Positions 8,396-17,800 are shown, numbered from the stretch's first letter. The stretch: DNA of 64,000 bases from JADCRZ01 sp037718865 (GCA_037718865.1 JBBJMP010000001.1:558001-622000), one strand, 5' to 3'. Notes: generated by a model from the sequence alone, not told the origin. Program-made: numbers and translations.

Positions 8396-9676
8396 TCAAA
8401 CCACAATCAACTCATAAAAATGCTCAGGAACAAGGTACTTATTCGCCAGTTCCTGTAGTTCGTTTGCAGAAACGGATTTAATGGTATTGATGGAATCATA
8501 AAAATATTGTTCACCCAGATCATGAAGAACAATATTTTTCCATTTGGCCATAATATGAAAAGGGCCGTCCAGCTCGCCTAATATGGTTCCGATCATATGA
8601 TTGCGTACCAGCAACAGTTCCTCTTCATCGACGGGTTCTTCCCGCAGGTCTTTCATTTCATTGTACACCTCCTCAATGGTTTCTTCGCTAACCGCACGGC
8701 CTGCTTCTGTGCTGATCATCCAGGCACTCTGCTGCACATGGTTTTGCAGATAACTGTGGATGCCATAAGTGTATCCTTTATCTTCCCTGATATTACTCAT
8801 CAACCTTGAGCCGAAATAACCGCCGAACAGGTTATTAAGCACCTGGATCTTAAGAAATTCAGGGTCTTTCCGGGCGGGACAATAGGAGGCAATCCGGATA
8901 GCACCCTGCACACCATCGGGATCGTTGCTGATCCGGAATTTTTTTTCTGCGGCGGCCTGAACAGGATGTAATTTACCGTCTGACTGTTGCTGGTTTAAAG
9001 GATGATTTCCAAAATACTGGTTAAGCAGGGCCAGGGTGTTGTGTGGCAATTTGCCTGCGACGAAAATGATACATTTGCCATGTAAATAGTATCGATGATA
9101 GAACTCTTGCAACTGCTCCCTGGTCAGTGCATCAAATGCCGCGGAGGAACTATGTTTTCCGTAAGGATGATCACTTCCATAAAGATAGTTATCGATAAGG
9201 CGGTTAGCAACAAATTCGCATTTTTTCAGATTGACCTCCAGCTTCTGCTTACTGGTTTGTTTGAAGAGTTGTAATTCTTCTTCGTAAAAAACAGATTCGG
9301 TCAGAATCTCCTGCATTACCGGTAATAGTTCAGGCAAATGTTTGTTAAGACAGTGCAGGGTTAACGTGGCAGTTTCATTATAACAGTGCCTGTTAAGATA
9401 AGAACCGTAATAATCGAAATGCTCGTTAATATTATACGCTGTGCGTTTGAACGTCCCGTTCTTCAACAAGTGATTGGTACTTGCAGCCACCAGGTTTTCG
9501 TCCTCGTGCCAGTTACCGGCATAAAACAGCCAGTCAATCTGAAGCACTTCTTCTGCACCTGCATCTATTGCATATACTTCAACACCATTATCAAGCGTAA
9601 AGCGCTGCAAGGGCTTTAACAGCAGGTTGAATTCTACGGCGTCTTTTATGTGGGGCGTGATTGTCCTGTTCATCAT
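8396..9676 (-). CDS. M16 family peptidase-like protein, catalytically degenerate subunit
   Basis: A 426-residue protein with the two-domain fold of M16B zinc peptidases. The HxxEH motif is lost: the aligned stretch is 'ASTNHLLKNGT' (around residue 69), with His replaced by Ala and the catalytic Glu by Asn. The C-terminal half keeps 'GSRLMSNIREDKGYTYGI', the Arg/Tyr substrate-binding motif. Known M16B enzymes of alpha-proteobacteria work as heterodimers of one zinc-bearing and one Arg/Tyr-bearing subunit. The neighbour gene at 9695, 18 bp upstream, has an intact HxxEH, so the pair probably forms such a heterodimer. There is no signal peptide, so a cytoplasmic role in peptide degradation or processing is likely. 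Confidence 0.88.
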   Translation of the reverse strand: MMNRTITPHIKDAVEFNLLLKPLQRFTLDNGVEVYAIDAGAEEVLQIDWLFYAGNWHEDENLVAASTNHLLKNGTFKRTAYNINEHFDYYGSYLNRHCYNETATLTLHCLNKHLPELLPVMQEILTESVFYEEELQLFKQTSKQKLEVNLKKCEFVANRLIDNYLYGSDHPYGKHSSSAAFDALTREQLQEFYHRYYLHGKCIIFVAGKLPHNTLALLNQYFGNHPLNQQQSDGKLHPVQAAAEKKFRISNDPDGVQGAIRIASYCPARKDPEFLKIQVLNNLFGGYFGSRLMSNIREDKGYTYGIHSYLQNHVQQSAWMISTEAGRAVSEETIEEVYNEMKDLREEPVDEEELLLVRNHMIGTILGELDGPFHIMAKWKNIVLHDLGEQYFYDSINTIKSVSANELQELANKYLVPEHFYELIVV

Positions 9677-9694
9677 GCTTAGGTTGTGTCTTTG

Positions 9695-10933
9695 TTAATT
9701 CTGACTGCAATAATACAGGGTATTGCTATTTTTTTCATCAAAGATCACCTGGCACTCCTTCCGGATGTCCTGACTACTTACCGCATTATATTTTTCAAAT
9801 TCCGTATTCATCAAACCGGTATCACCCAATAACTCGTACAAGGCCAGGCTATTTGCCCGGTTCATTACACTCATGTCTTCAAATGCAATCATGCTCTCGG
9901 TTTTATTCTTCACTTTCTGCAGCTCTTTTTCGTCCACTATCTCGTCTTTCATTTTCTCCAATTCGTGTTCTACGGCCTGGTTGGCTTCTTCAATCGATAC
10001 ACCCTTAACCAGTTTACCTTCGATCGTCAGCAAACCGGCATCATTGGTGCCAAAGTGTGAACATTCAATGCTGTTGAAAAATTTTTTTTCTTTTACTAAT
10101 GACTGGTATAAACGCGATGAGCCTCCGCCGCTTAAGATCTCGGTGATGAGATCGGCACTGTAATACCGTTGATCCATACGGGGATAAATATGCCAGGATT
10201 TATACAGCGCATTCAAAGGCACATTTGCTTTTACTTCAAGCATCCTGGCAGCTGTTTGTTTCGGTTCCAGCGGGAGGTTACGTACATATTTTTCACCCGC
10301 AGGAATGTCACCAAACCATTTTTCCGCCAACTGCAATATCTTGTCGGTAGAGATATTTCCGGCCACCGATATAATGGCATTTACAGGGCGGTAATGTTTA
10401 AAGAAAAAATGCTTGACATCCTCAATCTTCGCGTTCTCAATATGACTAAGCTCTTTGCCAATGGTCTGCCAACGGTAGGGATGTGTTGTATAGGCCAACT
10501 CACGCATTTTGAACCATACGTCTCCATATGGTTTGTTGATGTAATGTTCTTTAAATTCCTCACATACGACCTTGCGCTGCACGTCAAGACTTTTTTCATT
10601 GAAAGCCAGCGACAACATGCGGTCGCTTTCCAGCCAGAAAGCCGTTTCAATGTTCTCAGCTGGAAGCTGACAGTAATAATTGGTGAAATCATTTGTTGTA
10701 TAGGCATTATTCTCTCCGCCTGCCAGTTGTAAAGGCTCATCGTAATTGGGTATGTTTACACTGCCCCCAAACATCAGGTGTTCAAACAAGTGGGCAAAAC
10801 CCGTCTTATTCGGATCTTCATCTTTTGCGCCTACATCATACAACGTATTCACTACAGCCATTGGTGTAGATGCATCTTCATGTACAATTACGCGCAGGCC
10901 GTTAGTAAGTACAAACTTCTCAAACTTTATCAT
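9695..10933 (-). CDS. M16 family zinc peptidase, catalytic subunit
   Basis: A 412-residue protein with the inverted zinc-binding motif 'HLFEH' at residues 48-52 inside 'GFAHLFEHLMFGGS', typical of M16 (insulinase/pitrilysin) peptidases. His 48 and His 52 bind zinc and Glu 51 is the base. It lacks a signal peptide. It is first in a three-gene transcription unit with the degenerate M16 partner and the fused E1 dehydrogenase. I see no functional link between peptidase and dehydrogenase beyond co-transcription. Confidence 0.92.
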   Translation of the reverse strand: MIKFEKFVLTNGLRVIVHEDASTPMAVVNTLYDVGAKDEDPNKTGFAHLFEHLMFGGSVNIPNYDEPLQLAGGENNAYTTNDFTNYYCQLPAENIETAFWLESDRMLSLAFNEKSLDVQRKVVCEEFKEHYINKPYGDVWFKMRELAYTTHPYRWQTIGKELSHIENAKIEDVKHFFFKHYRPVNAIISVAGNISTDKILQLAEKWFGDIPAGEKYVRNLPLEPKQTAARMLEVKANVPLNALYKSWHIYPRMDQRYYSADLITEILSGGGSSRLYQSLVKEKKFFNSIECSHFGTNDAGLLTIEGKLVKGVSIEEANQAVEHELEKMKDEIVDEKELQKVKNKTESMIAFEDMSVMNRANSLALYELLGDTGLMNTEFEKYNAVSSQDIRKECQVIFDEKNSNTLYYCSQN

Positions 10934-11073
10934 AAATCGTTAAACGTGGTTAATTAGTCAATAATAGCCATGCAAGATAAAGCAAACTATGAAATATGAA
11001 ACCGGTAGAGGGAAGTTGAAAGCCGAATATGTAAGGCGAAAACATGGGGAATGGGCATTTTTGCTGCATTCAC

Positions 11074-12267
11074 TTAGATGATGCTTTTTACTTTCATGGT
11101 AAGCAGCACCGGAAGGCCGTTCCTGATCACAAGCACTTTAACCCTTGAACCTGTATTCAGCATGAGCGTTTTATAGGTTTGCATATTTTTACTGAAATCG
11201 TTATTTATTGCCATGATGACGTCATCGACCTGGAATCCGGCAGTTTCTGCCGGTGAATCCTTCATGATGTCGGTAACAATTATTTCGCCATCATAATAAT
11301 AAAAGAAGAGGCCGCTGTAGGAATAATCAAAAGGATCACGGAAATGCTTGTTGGGGACAAGGTGCATATCTTTCTTTTCATAGTTGATGATCACGTTAAA
11401 GCGCCTCAGCAGGTCGTTACCGATCAATCCACCGAGATAGGGATAGGATGTAATATTGTAATCGTCATCAAATATATGTGCCGGAACTTTTTTGAACCGG
11501 TAAGGACCTAGACGGAATTCTTTCACCGTCGTGAGTTTCATTTGCGCCTTCCCTCCCAGCCCTTCGGCCTGTATATTTAGAATTTTCTTTTTAGGGCCGA
11601 ATTTTATGCTGTCGGATACAAATTCACTGGATAGCAGCAAAGATAAACCTGCCCCAATGTCAATATAAAAACGCGCCGTAATGCCCTTATCCTGTTCCTG
11701 CACACGTCCCATCTGAACAGGTATGCTGTTCAGTATGGGTTTTAGTAAATGACCGCCCCTGGGGTATTTAATCGACCCTTTGGAATACACGAAGATGCGG
11801 CTGGTATCATAATTGATTTTTACGATGTAACGAATGAAAAAGCTGTAACCGATGATGCCATCAATATGTTCACCGTATGAACTGCTCAGCACTTCATAAT
11901 CATTAATATGGAAGTTCAGGCTGTCTACCCGCAAGCCCGGCAGGTGCAGGGTATTGTTCAGGGCAAAGCGAACGTTCCGGATACCCCCTATGCCACGAAT
12001 GGTTTTATCGGAGCTAACAGTGTTGATCTTTAAGCGGTCGCAGGTCGTGGAATCGATCGATATTCCTCCGCTGCCCGTATCCAGGATAAAATTGAGACTA
12101 TCTTTTAAATCGTTCAGCCTTGCTTTCAACAATATCACACCGCCGCTGAACGTCTTAAAAGGAAAACTTGTGATCAATCTGGCCGGAGGCTGCACAAATT
12201 CTTCCTGACTATAAAGGCTGGTGGAAAACAGGAAGAACACCAGCCCCATTACTAGTATTTTTGCCAT
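11074..12267 (-). CDS. Secreted retropepsin-like aspartyl protease with C-terminal PDZ domain
   Basis: A 397-residue protein with signal peptide (MAKILVMGLVFFLFSTSLYSQ). The first aspartyl half-site is 'ILDTGSGG' (Asp 63) and the second is 'YIDIGAGLSLLL', where DTG has become DIG. The last ~75 residues form a PDZ domain ('IMKDSPAETAGFQVDDVIMAIN'). Proteins of this layout are common in Bacteroidota envelopes, but their substrates are not known. The PDZ domain suggests recognition of C-terminal or unfolded segments. It is divergent from mqnC and separated from the M16 operon by 140 bp. Confidence 0.85.
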   Translation of the reverse strand: MAKILVMGLVFFLFSTSLYSQEEFVQPPARLITSFPFKTFSGGVILLKARLNDLKDSLNFILDTGSGGISIDSTTCDRLKINTVSSDKTIRGIGGIRNVRFALNNTLHLPGLRVDSLNFHINDYEVLSSSYGEHIDGIIGYSFFIRYIVKINYDTSRIFVYSKGSIKYPRGGHLLKPILNSIPVQMGRVQEQDKGITARFYIDIGAGLSLLLSSEFVSDSIKFGPKKKILNIQAEGLGGKAQMKLTTVKEFRLGPYRFKKVPAHIFDDDYNITSYPYLGGLIGNDLLRRFNVIINYEKKDMHLVPNKHFRDPFDYSYSGLFFYYYDGEIIVTDIMKDSPAETAGFQVDDVIMAINNDFSKNMQTYKTLMLNTGSRVKVLVIRNGLPVLLTMKVKSII

Positions 12268-12407
12268 CGTTGTATCGCACGATTCAGATTCCAGTCGTTA
12301 ATAGAACCTTAATTATTATGAGAATTAAAAGTAATGTATTGCAATCATTCTGCCCAACGGTTTATGACAGACGGACCGGACTATTTCCCCATCCAACAAT
12401 CCTTGCA

Positions 12408-12415
12408 TACTTTTG
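12408..12415 (+). promoter_or_regulatory. Candidate -7 element of the mqnC promoter
   Basis: TACTTTTG matches TAnnTTTG exactly and lies 22 bp before the preferred mqnC start codon at 12437. No clear TTG is seen at the usual distance upstream. Confidence 0.4.
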
Positions 12416-12436
12416 TTCTTCTTTAAACATGATGAC

Positions 12437-13561
12437 ATGCTCGTAGCAGATCTGTATAAAAAAGCGTTGAACTTTGATTTTCTTTCAGTGGAAGAAGGTG
12501 TTCTCATGTTTGAAAGGGCGCCGCTTACAGACCTGATGAATATTGCTGATGAGCTACGAAGAATACAGGTGCCTCATGGCAAAGTAACCTGGATCATCGA
12601 CCGAAATCTGAATACCACCAATGTATGTGTTGCCAATTGCAAGTTCTGTAATTTTTACCGGGTTCCTGGTCATCCGCAGGCTTATATCACCGACATAAAA
12701 ACGTACAAAACAAAGATCGATGAAACCATTCGTTATGGTGGCGACCAGCTATTACTTCAGGGAGGCCATCATCCTGACCTCGGATTATCCTTTTATGTAA
12801 ACCTTTTTAAACAGTTAAAACAACTATATCCAACAATAAAATTGCATGCCCTTGGCCCTCCCGAAGTTGCCCACATCACTAAATTGGAAAAATCTACCCA
12901 CAGGGAAGTGTTGATAGCTTTAAAGGCCGCAGGTCTGGATTCTTTGCCGGGCGCCGGCGCCGAGATCCTGATAGACCGGGTCCGCCGCCTGGTCAGTAAA
13001 GGAAAATGCGGATCACAGGAATGGCTGGACATAATGCACGAAGCGCATAATCAGCATATCACCACGTCGGCAACCATGATGTTCGGACATGTGGAGTTAT
13101 TATCAGAACGTTTTGAGCACCTCGTTAAGTTAAGAGAAGTCCAGTCGAGAAAACCGGCCGAATCAAAGGGCTTTCTGGCTTTTATTCCCTGGACCTTCCA
13201 GGACGCCGACACGTTACTTACCCGTATTCGCGGTGTACATAATCTTACCACACCGGAAGAATACATAAGAATGATCGCCATGAGCCGTATCATGTTACCT
13301 AATGTGAAGAATATTCAGGCTTCCTGGCTCACAGTAGGAAAAGAAGTGGCCCAGTTATGCCTTCATGCAGGTGCCAACGATTTCGGATCCATCATGATCG
13401 AAGAGAATGTAGTCAGTGCTGCCGGTGCTCCTCACCGGTTTACGAGCAGTGGCATCCAGCAAGCCATTCGCGAAGCCGGATTTGAACCGCAGCTCAGGAA
13501 CCAGCAATATGAGTTCCGCGAATTGCCTGAACAAATGGAAGAACAGGTGATCAGTTATTAA
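12437..13561 (+). CDS. mqnC: Cyclic dehypoxanthinyl futalosine synthase (radical SAM)
   Basis: From the ATG at 12437 the protein is 374 residues; the frame extends to a TTG at 12413 that overlaps the probable promoter. The radical SAM cluster motif CxxxCxxC is in 'NVCVANCKFCNF' at about residues 64-71. 'GGDQLLLQGGHHPDLGL', 'SLPGAGAEIL' and 'LCLHAGANDFGS' are characteristic of MqnC. It converts dehypoxanthine futalosine to its cyclic form in the futalosine route to menaquinone. The other mqn genes are not in this window. It ends 96 bp before arsR. Confidence 0.93.
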   Translation: MLVADLYKKALNFDFLSVEEGVLMFERAPLTDLMNIADELRRIQVPHGKVTWIIDRNLNTTNVCVANCKFCNFYRVPGHPQAYITDIKTYKTKIDETIRYGGDQLLLQGGHHPDLGLSFYVNLFKQLKQLYPTIKLHALGPPEVAHITKLEKSTHREVLIALKAAGLDSLPGAGAEILIDRVRRLVSKGKCGSQEWLDIMHEAHNQHITTSATMMFGHVELLSERFEHLVKLREVQSRKPAESKGFLAFIPWTFQDADTLLTRIRGVHNLTTPEEYIRMIAMSRIMLPNVKNIQASWLTVGKEVAQLCLHAGANDFGSIMIEENVVSAAGAPHRFTSSGIQQAIREAGFEPQLRNQQYEFRELPEQMEEQVISY

Positions 13562-13619
13562 AAACTGCATGATACTGATTTTCATAACGTCCTTTATAAA
13601 ATAATTTATTTAAAATAAT

Positions 13620-13655
13620 TTGGAATTCTTAAAACTTATCGTAATATTGCGATTG
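13620..13655 (+). promoter_or_regulatory. arsR promoter with candidate ArsR operator
   Basis: TTATCG and CGATTG flank an 8-bp centre at 13636-13655 (TTATCG-TAATATTG-CGATTG), two bases before the arsR ATG. The centre doubles as a near-consensus -7 box (TAATATTG), with TTG at 13620-13622 and 19-bp spacing. A very similar palindrome precedes arsM, which supports a shared regulator. Confidence 0.6.
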
Positions 13656-13657
13656 AT

Positions 13658-13987
13658 ATGGGCGCAACAAAATCAACCGAATTCAGTGCAAAGGAAAACA
13701 AACTGGCTAGATACGCCAAGGCACTAGCGCACCCTGCAAGAGTTGCCATACTGAAACTATTAGCAGGTAAACAAACCTGCGTATGCGGGGATATAGTTGA
13801 CGAATTGCCCCTTTCACAAAGCACCGTTTCGCAGCATTTAAAAGAATTAAAGGAAGCTGGGTTGATCAAGGGAGAAATCGAAGGAGCCAAAGTGTGCTAT
13901 TGCATTGATGAAAACGAATGGAAAATTGCCCAGGCATGGATCAATCAATTATTTGACACTTATAAAGGTGGCAGCAAATGTTGCTAA
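13658..13987 (+). CDS. arsR: ArsR/SmtB family metalloregulator
   Basis: A 109-residue winged-helix repressor. The helix-turn-helix is in 'LPLSQSTVSQHLKELKEAGLI', preceded by 'CVCGDIV' (Cys 41 and Cys 43). This is the alpha-3 site used by ArsR proteins to bind As(III) or Sb(III) and leave DNA. The C-terminus ends in Cys-Cys, which could add a third ligand. It is followed by arsM after 56 bp, and matching palindromes stand before both genes, so it probably represses itself and arsM. Confidence 0.92.
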   Translation: MGATKSTEFSAKENKLARYAKALAHPARVAILKLLAGKQTCVCGDIVDELPLSQSTVSQHLKELKEAGLIKGEIEGAKVCYCIDENEWKIAQAWINQLFDTYKGGSKCC

Positions 13988-14005
13988 CCTTTTTTTTGCA
14001 TATAA

Positions 14006-14025
14006 TTATCGGTATATTACGATAA
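14006..14025 (+). promoter_or_regulatory. Candidate ArsR operator before arsM
   Basis: TTATCG and CGATAA form perfect 6-bp arms around an 8-bp centre, 18 bp before the arsM start. It shares TTATCGnnATATTnCGAT with the site before arsR. Being in the intergenic gap, it suggests a second controlled promoter for arsM. Confidence 0.6.
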
Positions 14026-14043
14026 CTTTAAAAAACAAATAAA

Positions 14044-14886
14044 ATGAAAACACAAGATCAGGTTAAAGAACTGGTAAGGCAAAAATATTCGGAAATTGCT
14101 TTACAGGATAAAGAAACAAATCAATCCTCCTGCTGTGGCGCCGGAAGCTGCAGCACAGAAGTTTACAACATCATGGCGGACGACTACAATGCGTTAGAAG
14201 GTTATAACCCCGATGCTGACTTAGGGTTGGGTTGCGGCTTGCCAACACAATTCGCCAAAATCAAAAATGGTGATGTAGTCATTGACTTAGGGAGTGGCGC
14301 AGGTAATGATGCCTTCATTGCCAGGCACGAAACAGGCGAAGCAGGAAAGGTGATAGGCATAGACTTTACAACGGCCATGATTGAAAGAGCCAGACAAAAC
14401 GCAGAAACAAGAGAGTTTCACAATGTAGAATTCAGGCAGGGAGACATTGAAAAAATGCCCGTAACAGCTAATACAGCAGACGTTATTGTTAGTAACTGTG
14501 TGTTGAATCTTGTTCCGAATAAAGACGGCGTTTTTAAAGAAATCTTTAGAGTTTTGAAGCCCGGCGGACACTTCAGCATTTCAGACATTGTGTTGGAAGG
14601 CGAACTGCCCAATCAAATTAAAGAAGCTGCAGAAATGTATGCAGGCTGCGTAGCAGGTGCGATTCAAAAGCAGGTTTACCTTCAACTGATAGAGACAAAT
14701 GGTTTTACCCGTGTTACAGTACAAAAGGATAAACCAATCGTTATTCCCGATGATGTCCTTAGCAATTACTTGTCTGCAGAACAAATTACAGCTTTTAAAG
14801 ATTCAGGTACAGGTGTTAGAAGCATAACAGTATATGCAGAAAAGCCGTCAGAGAAAACGTGTTGTGGACCTGATTGTTGTAACTAA
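14044..14886 (+). CDS. arsM: Arsenite methyltransferase
   Basis: A 280-residue SAM-dependent methyltransferase. 'DLGSGAGNDAF' (from residue 81) is the SAM-binding loop. The three cysteines used to hold As(III) are visible as Cys 64 (GLGCGLP), Cys 152 (SNCVLNL) and Cys 202 (YAGCVAG), in the spacing of known ArsM enzymes. Extra cysteine pairs occur at the N-terminus (Cys 30-31) and at the C-terminus ('CCGPDCCN'). It makes methylated arsenicals in the cytoplasm. It lies between arsR and a metallophosphoesterase 13 bp downstream. No arsenite pump or arsenate reductase gene is nearby. Confidence 0.93.
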   Translation: MKTQDQVKELVRQKYSEIALQDKETNQSSCCGAGSCSTEVYNIMADDYNALEGYNPDADLGLGCGLPTQFAKIKNGDVVIDLGSGAGNDAFIARHETGEAGKVIGIDFTTAMIERARQNAETREFHNVEFRQGDIEKMPVTANTADVIVSNCVLNLVPNKDGVFKEIFRVLKPGGHFSISDIVLEGELPNQIKEAAEMYAGCVAGAIQKQVYLQLIETNGFTRVTVQKDKPIVIPDDVLSNYLSAEQITAFKDSGTGVRSITVYAEKPSEKTCCGPDCCN

Positions 14887-14899
14887 AGTTTATTGAAAA

Positions 14900-15673
14900 A
14901 TGAAAATAGCGCTGTTCGGTGATATTCATGCCAATCTTCCGGCATTGGAAGGCTGTTTAAAAAGTATTGAGGAGCAAAGGCCTGATGCCATCTATTGTCT
15001 TGGTGACTTGGTAGGGTATAATGTTTGGCCCAATGAAGTAATCAATAAAATAAGGCTAAGAAGCATCCCAACCATTGCAGGCAACTACGATCAGGGGATT
15101 GGTTTAATGAGTGATGAATGTGGTTGTGCTTACAAAACGGAAACGGAAAAGGATATGGGGAAAATCTCCATATCTTATACAAATGCAATTGTAGGTACGG
15201 AAGAAAGGAGATATATAAGAACATTGCCGGCACATATCAGTCTGGAATTTCAATTAAATAATGATATGTTGAACGTACTGTTGGTACATGGTAGCCCAAG
15301 AAAAATTAATGAATATTTGTTTGAGGATAGGGAAGAAAAGAGCTTAATGAGGATAATGGAGCAGGCTGATGCAGATATTATGTGTTTCGGGCACACGCAC
15401 AAACCTTACCACAGAATTTTACCTAGGGAGCAATCTGAAAATACGCGTTACCGCCATGCCGTAAATATCGGTTCAGTAGGTAAACCAAAAGACGGTAACC
15501 CGAAAGGCTGTTATGTTACCCTTACCATTAATGCAGATAGCAGTATAGTAAAAAAAGAAGCCATTCAGGTAGAGTTTATCCGTTTTGATTATGATATAGA
15601 AAAGGCAGCCAAAGCGATCGAAGATAGCCCTTTGCCAAATGGATATGCAGATATGTTGAGAAAAGGTACCTAA
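14900..15673 (+). CDS. Metallophosphoesterase of the YfcE/MPP type
   Basis: A 257-residue calcineurin-like phosphoesterase. The metal-binding blocks are in order: 'GDIHAN' (residues 8-13), 'GDLVGYNVWP', 'GNYD', 'LLVHGSP' and 'GHTHKP'. It has no signal peptide. These enzymes hydrolyse phosphodiesters or phosphomonoesters with two metal ions. It begins only 13 bp after arsM and is probably co-transcribed. Its role in arsenic metabolism is unknown; removal of an arsenylated or phosphorylated metabolite is only a guess. Confidence 0.85.
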   Translation: MKIALFGDIHANLPALEGCLKSIEEQRPDAIYCLGDLVGYNVWPNEVINKIRLRSIPTIAGNYDQGIGLMSDECGCAYKTETEKDMGKISISYTNAIVGTEERRYIRTLPAHISLEFQLNNDMLNVLLVHGSPRKINEYLFEDREEKSLMRIMEQADADIMCFGHTHKPYHRILPREQSENTRYRHAVNIGSVGKPKDGNPKGCYVTLTINADSSIVKKEAIQVEFIRFDYDIEKAAKAIEDSPLPNGYADMLRKGT

Positions 15674-15828
15674 CATCGATCCGGGAAAAGAACAGGTTGA
15701 TCAATCAATTACTTGCGGTAAGGCTACCTGGAGTCATACAGCTTTATACTAAGCTTTACATAGGTTTAATGATGCGTTAACAATTTAGCAACAGTGTAAC
15801 GGCAGATTTGTGCTCTAAATAAGTAATC

Positions 15829-17310
15829 ATGAAACTGACTGTTATAAAAGCATCCATGATCGTATGCACTATCGCTACGCTTGGAATATCCGCTTGTACA
15901 GAAGATAAAAATGTTCCGATAGCTAATCCCAAAATCAGCCTTAAGAATCAATCGGTAAACCCTTTACTGGTTAAAGCCATGCCAGGCTTTGAAAGCCTGA
16001 AGATGTATACGCTGATCAGCAGCGACGATGTGTTACCCGGTTCGCCAAATTTCGTATTTGGCGCTCAGCCGGATGGAGCAGGTTTGTTAAAACAGCCAGG
16101 TGGAGCTATTAAACAGTTATTATCAGGTGGGTATGTTCTAATAAATAATCACGAGATCCTGCGGGCCGTTTCCAGAGTTTACCTTGATGAAAATTTTAAA
16201 CCAGTACAAGGCGAATACATTGTAGACGCAGATGGCGGTCAATGGCGCTTGTGCTCTGCTACTATGGCTACACGGGAGGAACATGGTTTTGGCCCGGTGT
16301 TTCTTACAGCAGGTGAAAGTGGACCAGATTCAAGGGTACATGCCATCGATCCTTTTGGCAGCGTAGCCGATAAAAAAAGAACGGATAGGGTATTACCTGC
16401 ATTTGGCAGACAAAGCATGGAAAATGCGGTGCCTCTGCCAAAGACTGCTTACCCGGGTAAAACTGTTGTACTGATCGGTGAAGATGATGGCAATGGCCAG
16501 GTTTTGTCATATGTTTCCAATACGGTTGGCGATCTGCAAAATGGTAAACTACACTTCCTGAGAAGAACAAACCAGGATCCGGTAGAGACCGATATGGCCG
16601 TAGGAAGCACATATGAAGTGGAATTTGTTGAAGTGGATAACGCAATCACGGCAACAGGCGCTGAAATAGCAGCACAGTCTGTAAGCAAAAAAGCTATCCA
16701 GTTCGCACGCGTTGAAGACCTGGATTACCGTAAAGGCGGAGGTTCAAACAGCCACGAAATTTATTTTGTGGCTACCGGCGTTGCCAATACCATTGGTAAA
16801 ACAATGTGGGGACGCTTATATAAGCTGGTCCTGAACGCAAACGATCCGTTAAAAGGAGTTATTACACCAGTGGCTGATGGCGGTATTAATCCCGGGAATG
16901 ACCTGATCAATCCAGACAACGTTTGTGTTACTGATAATTACGTATACATCCAGGAAGATGGCGATTCGTATTACCCGGGTGCAAAACACGACTCTTATGT
17001 TTGGATCTACAATATAGCCACGAAGGCGTACAAACCGTTTATCAATATGGACCACCGGAGGGATGACCCTTTGTTCAACAGTGCCAATGAAAACGGCGGA
17101 TATAATCAATCTAATAACAACCGCCTTGGTTCATGGGAGTACGGCGCTATGTATGATATTTCCAACACCATCGGCAGTCCCAATACCTTCCTGCTTAACA
17201 TCCATCCGCATACCTGGCAAAAGGCAAAATTCAAAGATGCTGACGGAACAACGGTTACCGGCAACAGCGAAGGGGGCCAGGTGGTGATTCTGAAAGGAGT
17301 ACCGAAATAA
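15829..17310 (+). CDS. PhoX/DUF839-like beta-propeller lipoprotein
   Basis: A 493-residue protein with a lipoprotein signal (LGISAC, Cys 23). 'YVLINNHE', 'FARVEDLDYR', 'NPDNVCVTDNYVYIQED' and 'GSWEYGAM' resemble the conserved blocks of the DUF839/PhoX family. Those proteins are calcium- and iron-dependent phosphatases folded as propellers. The match is partial, so phosphatase activity is not certain. It lies downstream of the ars cluster but 155 bp away, and a strong terminator follows. Confidence 0.6.
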   Translation: MKLTVIKASMIVCTIATLGISACTEDKNVPIANPKISLKNQSVNPLLVKAMPGFESLKMYTLISSDDVLPGSPNFVFGAQPDGAGLLKQPGGAIKQLLSGGYVLINNHEILRAVSRVYLDENFKPVQGEYIVDADGGQWRLCSATMATREEHGFGPVFLTAGESGPDSRVHAIDPFGSVADKKRTDRVLPAFGRQSMENAVPLPKTAYPGKTVVLIGEDDGNGQVLSYVSNTVGDLQNGKLHFLRRTNQDPVETDMAVGSTYEVEFVEVDNAITATGAEIAAQSVSKKAIQFARVEDLDYRKGGGSNSHEIYFVATGVANTIGKTMWGRLYKLVLNANDPLKGVITPVADGGINPGNDLINPDNVCVTDNYVYIQEDGDSYYPGAKHDSYVWIYNIATKAYKPFINMDHRRDDPLFNSANENGGYNQSNNNRLGSWEYGAMYDISNTIGSPNTFLLNIHPHTWQKAKFKDADGTTVTGNSEGGQVVILKGVPK

Positions 17311-17388
17311 TGTGCGGATTTGCGAATGAGGAAGTTTGTCTGAAGTATTTCCAATTCCCACACCTTTACATCTCACATTTAACAATAA

Positions 17389-17426
17389 GCCCTCTGCTTC
17401 ACATCTGCAGGGGGCATATTTTTTTC
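17389..17426 (+). terminator. Intrinsic terminator after the PhoX-like gene
   Basis: GCCCTCTGC (17389-17397) pairs with GCAGGGGGC (17407-17415) with one G-U pair, followed by ATATTTTTTTC. It stands 79 bp after the stop codon. Confidence 0.75.
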
Positions 17427-17440
17427 AAACTTTTTAGGTT

Positions 17441-17737
17441 ATGAACAAGAGCAACTTGTCGTTTTTATTACCGTTCTTCCTTTTCGCCATGACTGCACTG
17501 GTTTCATGCAGACCTGAAAAAAAGGATCCGTTAAAACAAATACATAGCTATGTCGGCCTCCGTTTGGATTCGCTTCAGCAATGGCTCATAGACGATTTCA
17601 AACCATTGGCGGAAAAAAACAACAACGGCAATGCGCTTCGCAAAAGTTTTTTGCAGGGAAGGCAAAAATATAAACAGGTAGAATTCGCTATCGAGTACTT
17701 TTCGCCTTATACGGCACGCCATATCAATGGCCCCGCA
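17441..17737 (+). pseudogene. Cytochrome c peroxidase, 5' fragment split by the integrative element
   Basis: Ninety-nine codons with a lipoprotein signal (LVSC, Cys 23) and a helical segment rich in Lys/Gln. At codon 99 the host frame ends inside the att core (Asn-Gly-Pro-Ala). The frame then runs on through ~20 element-derived codons to a stop at 17797. The 3' part of the gene resumes at 26894-28427 in the same codon phase, so the two parts together give a 606-residue protein. This fragment carries no haem motif and is very unlikely to work alone. Confidence 0.85.
17728..17737. other. Left attachment site core (attL)
   Basis: TGGCCCCGCA is shared exactly with the right junction at 26894-26903. 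Upstream of it is cytochrome c peroxidase coding sequence and downstream is element DNA. Confidence 0.8.
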
Positions 17738-17800
17738 GGGATCATATCGTATCTTCTGAAACCGTTGCTGAATCTGTGTTTTCCTAGAGGTGTATAAAGT

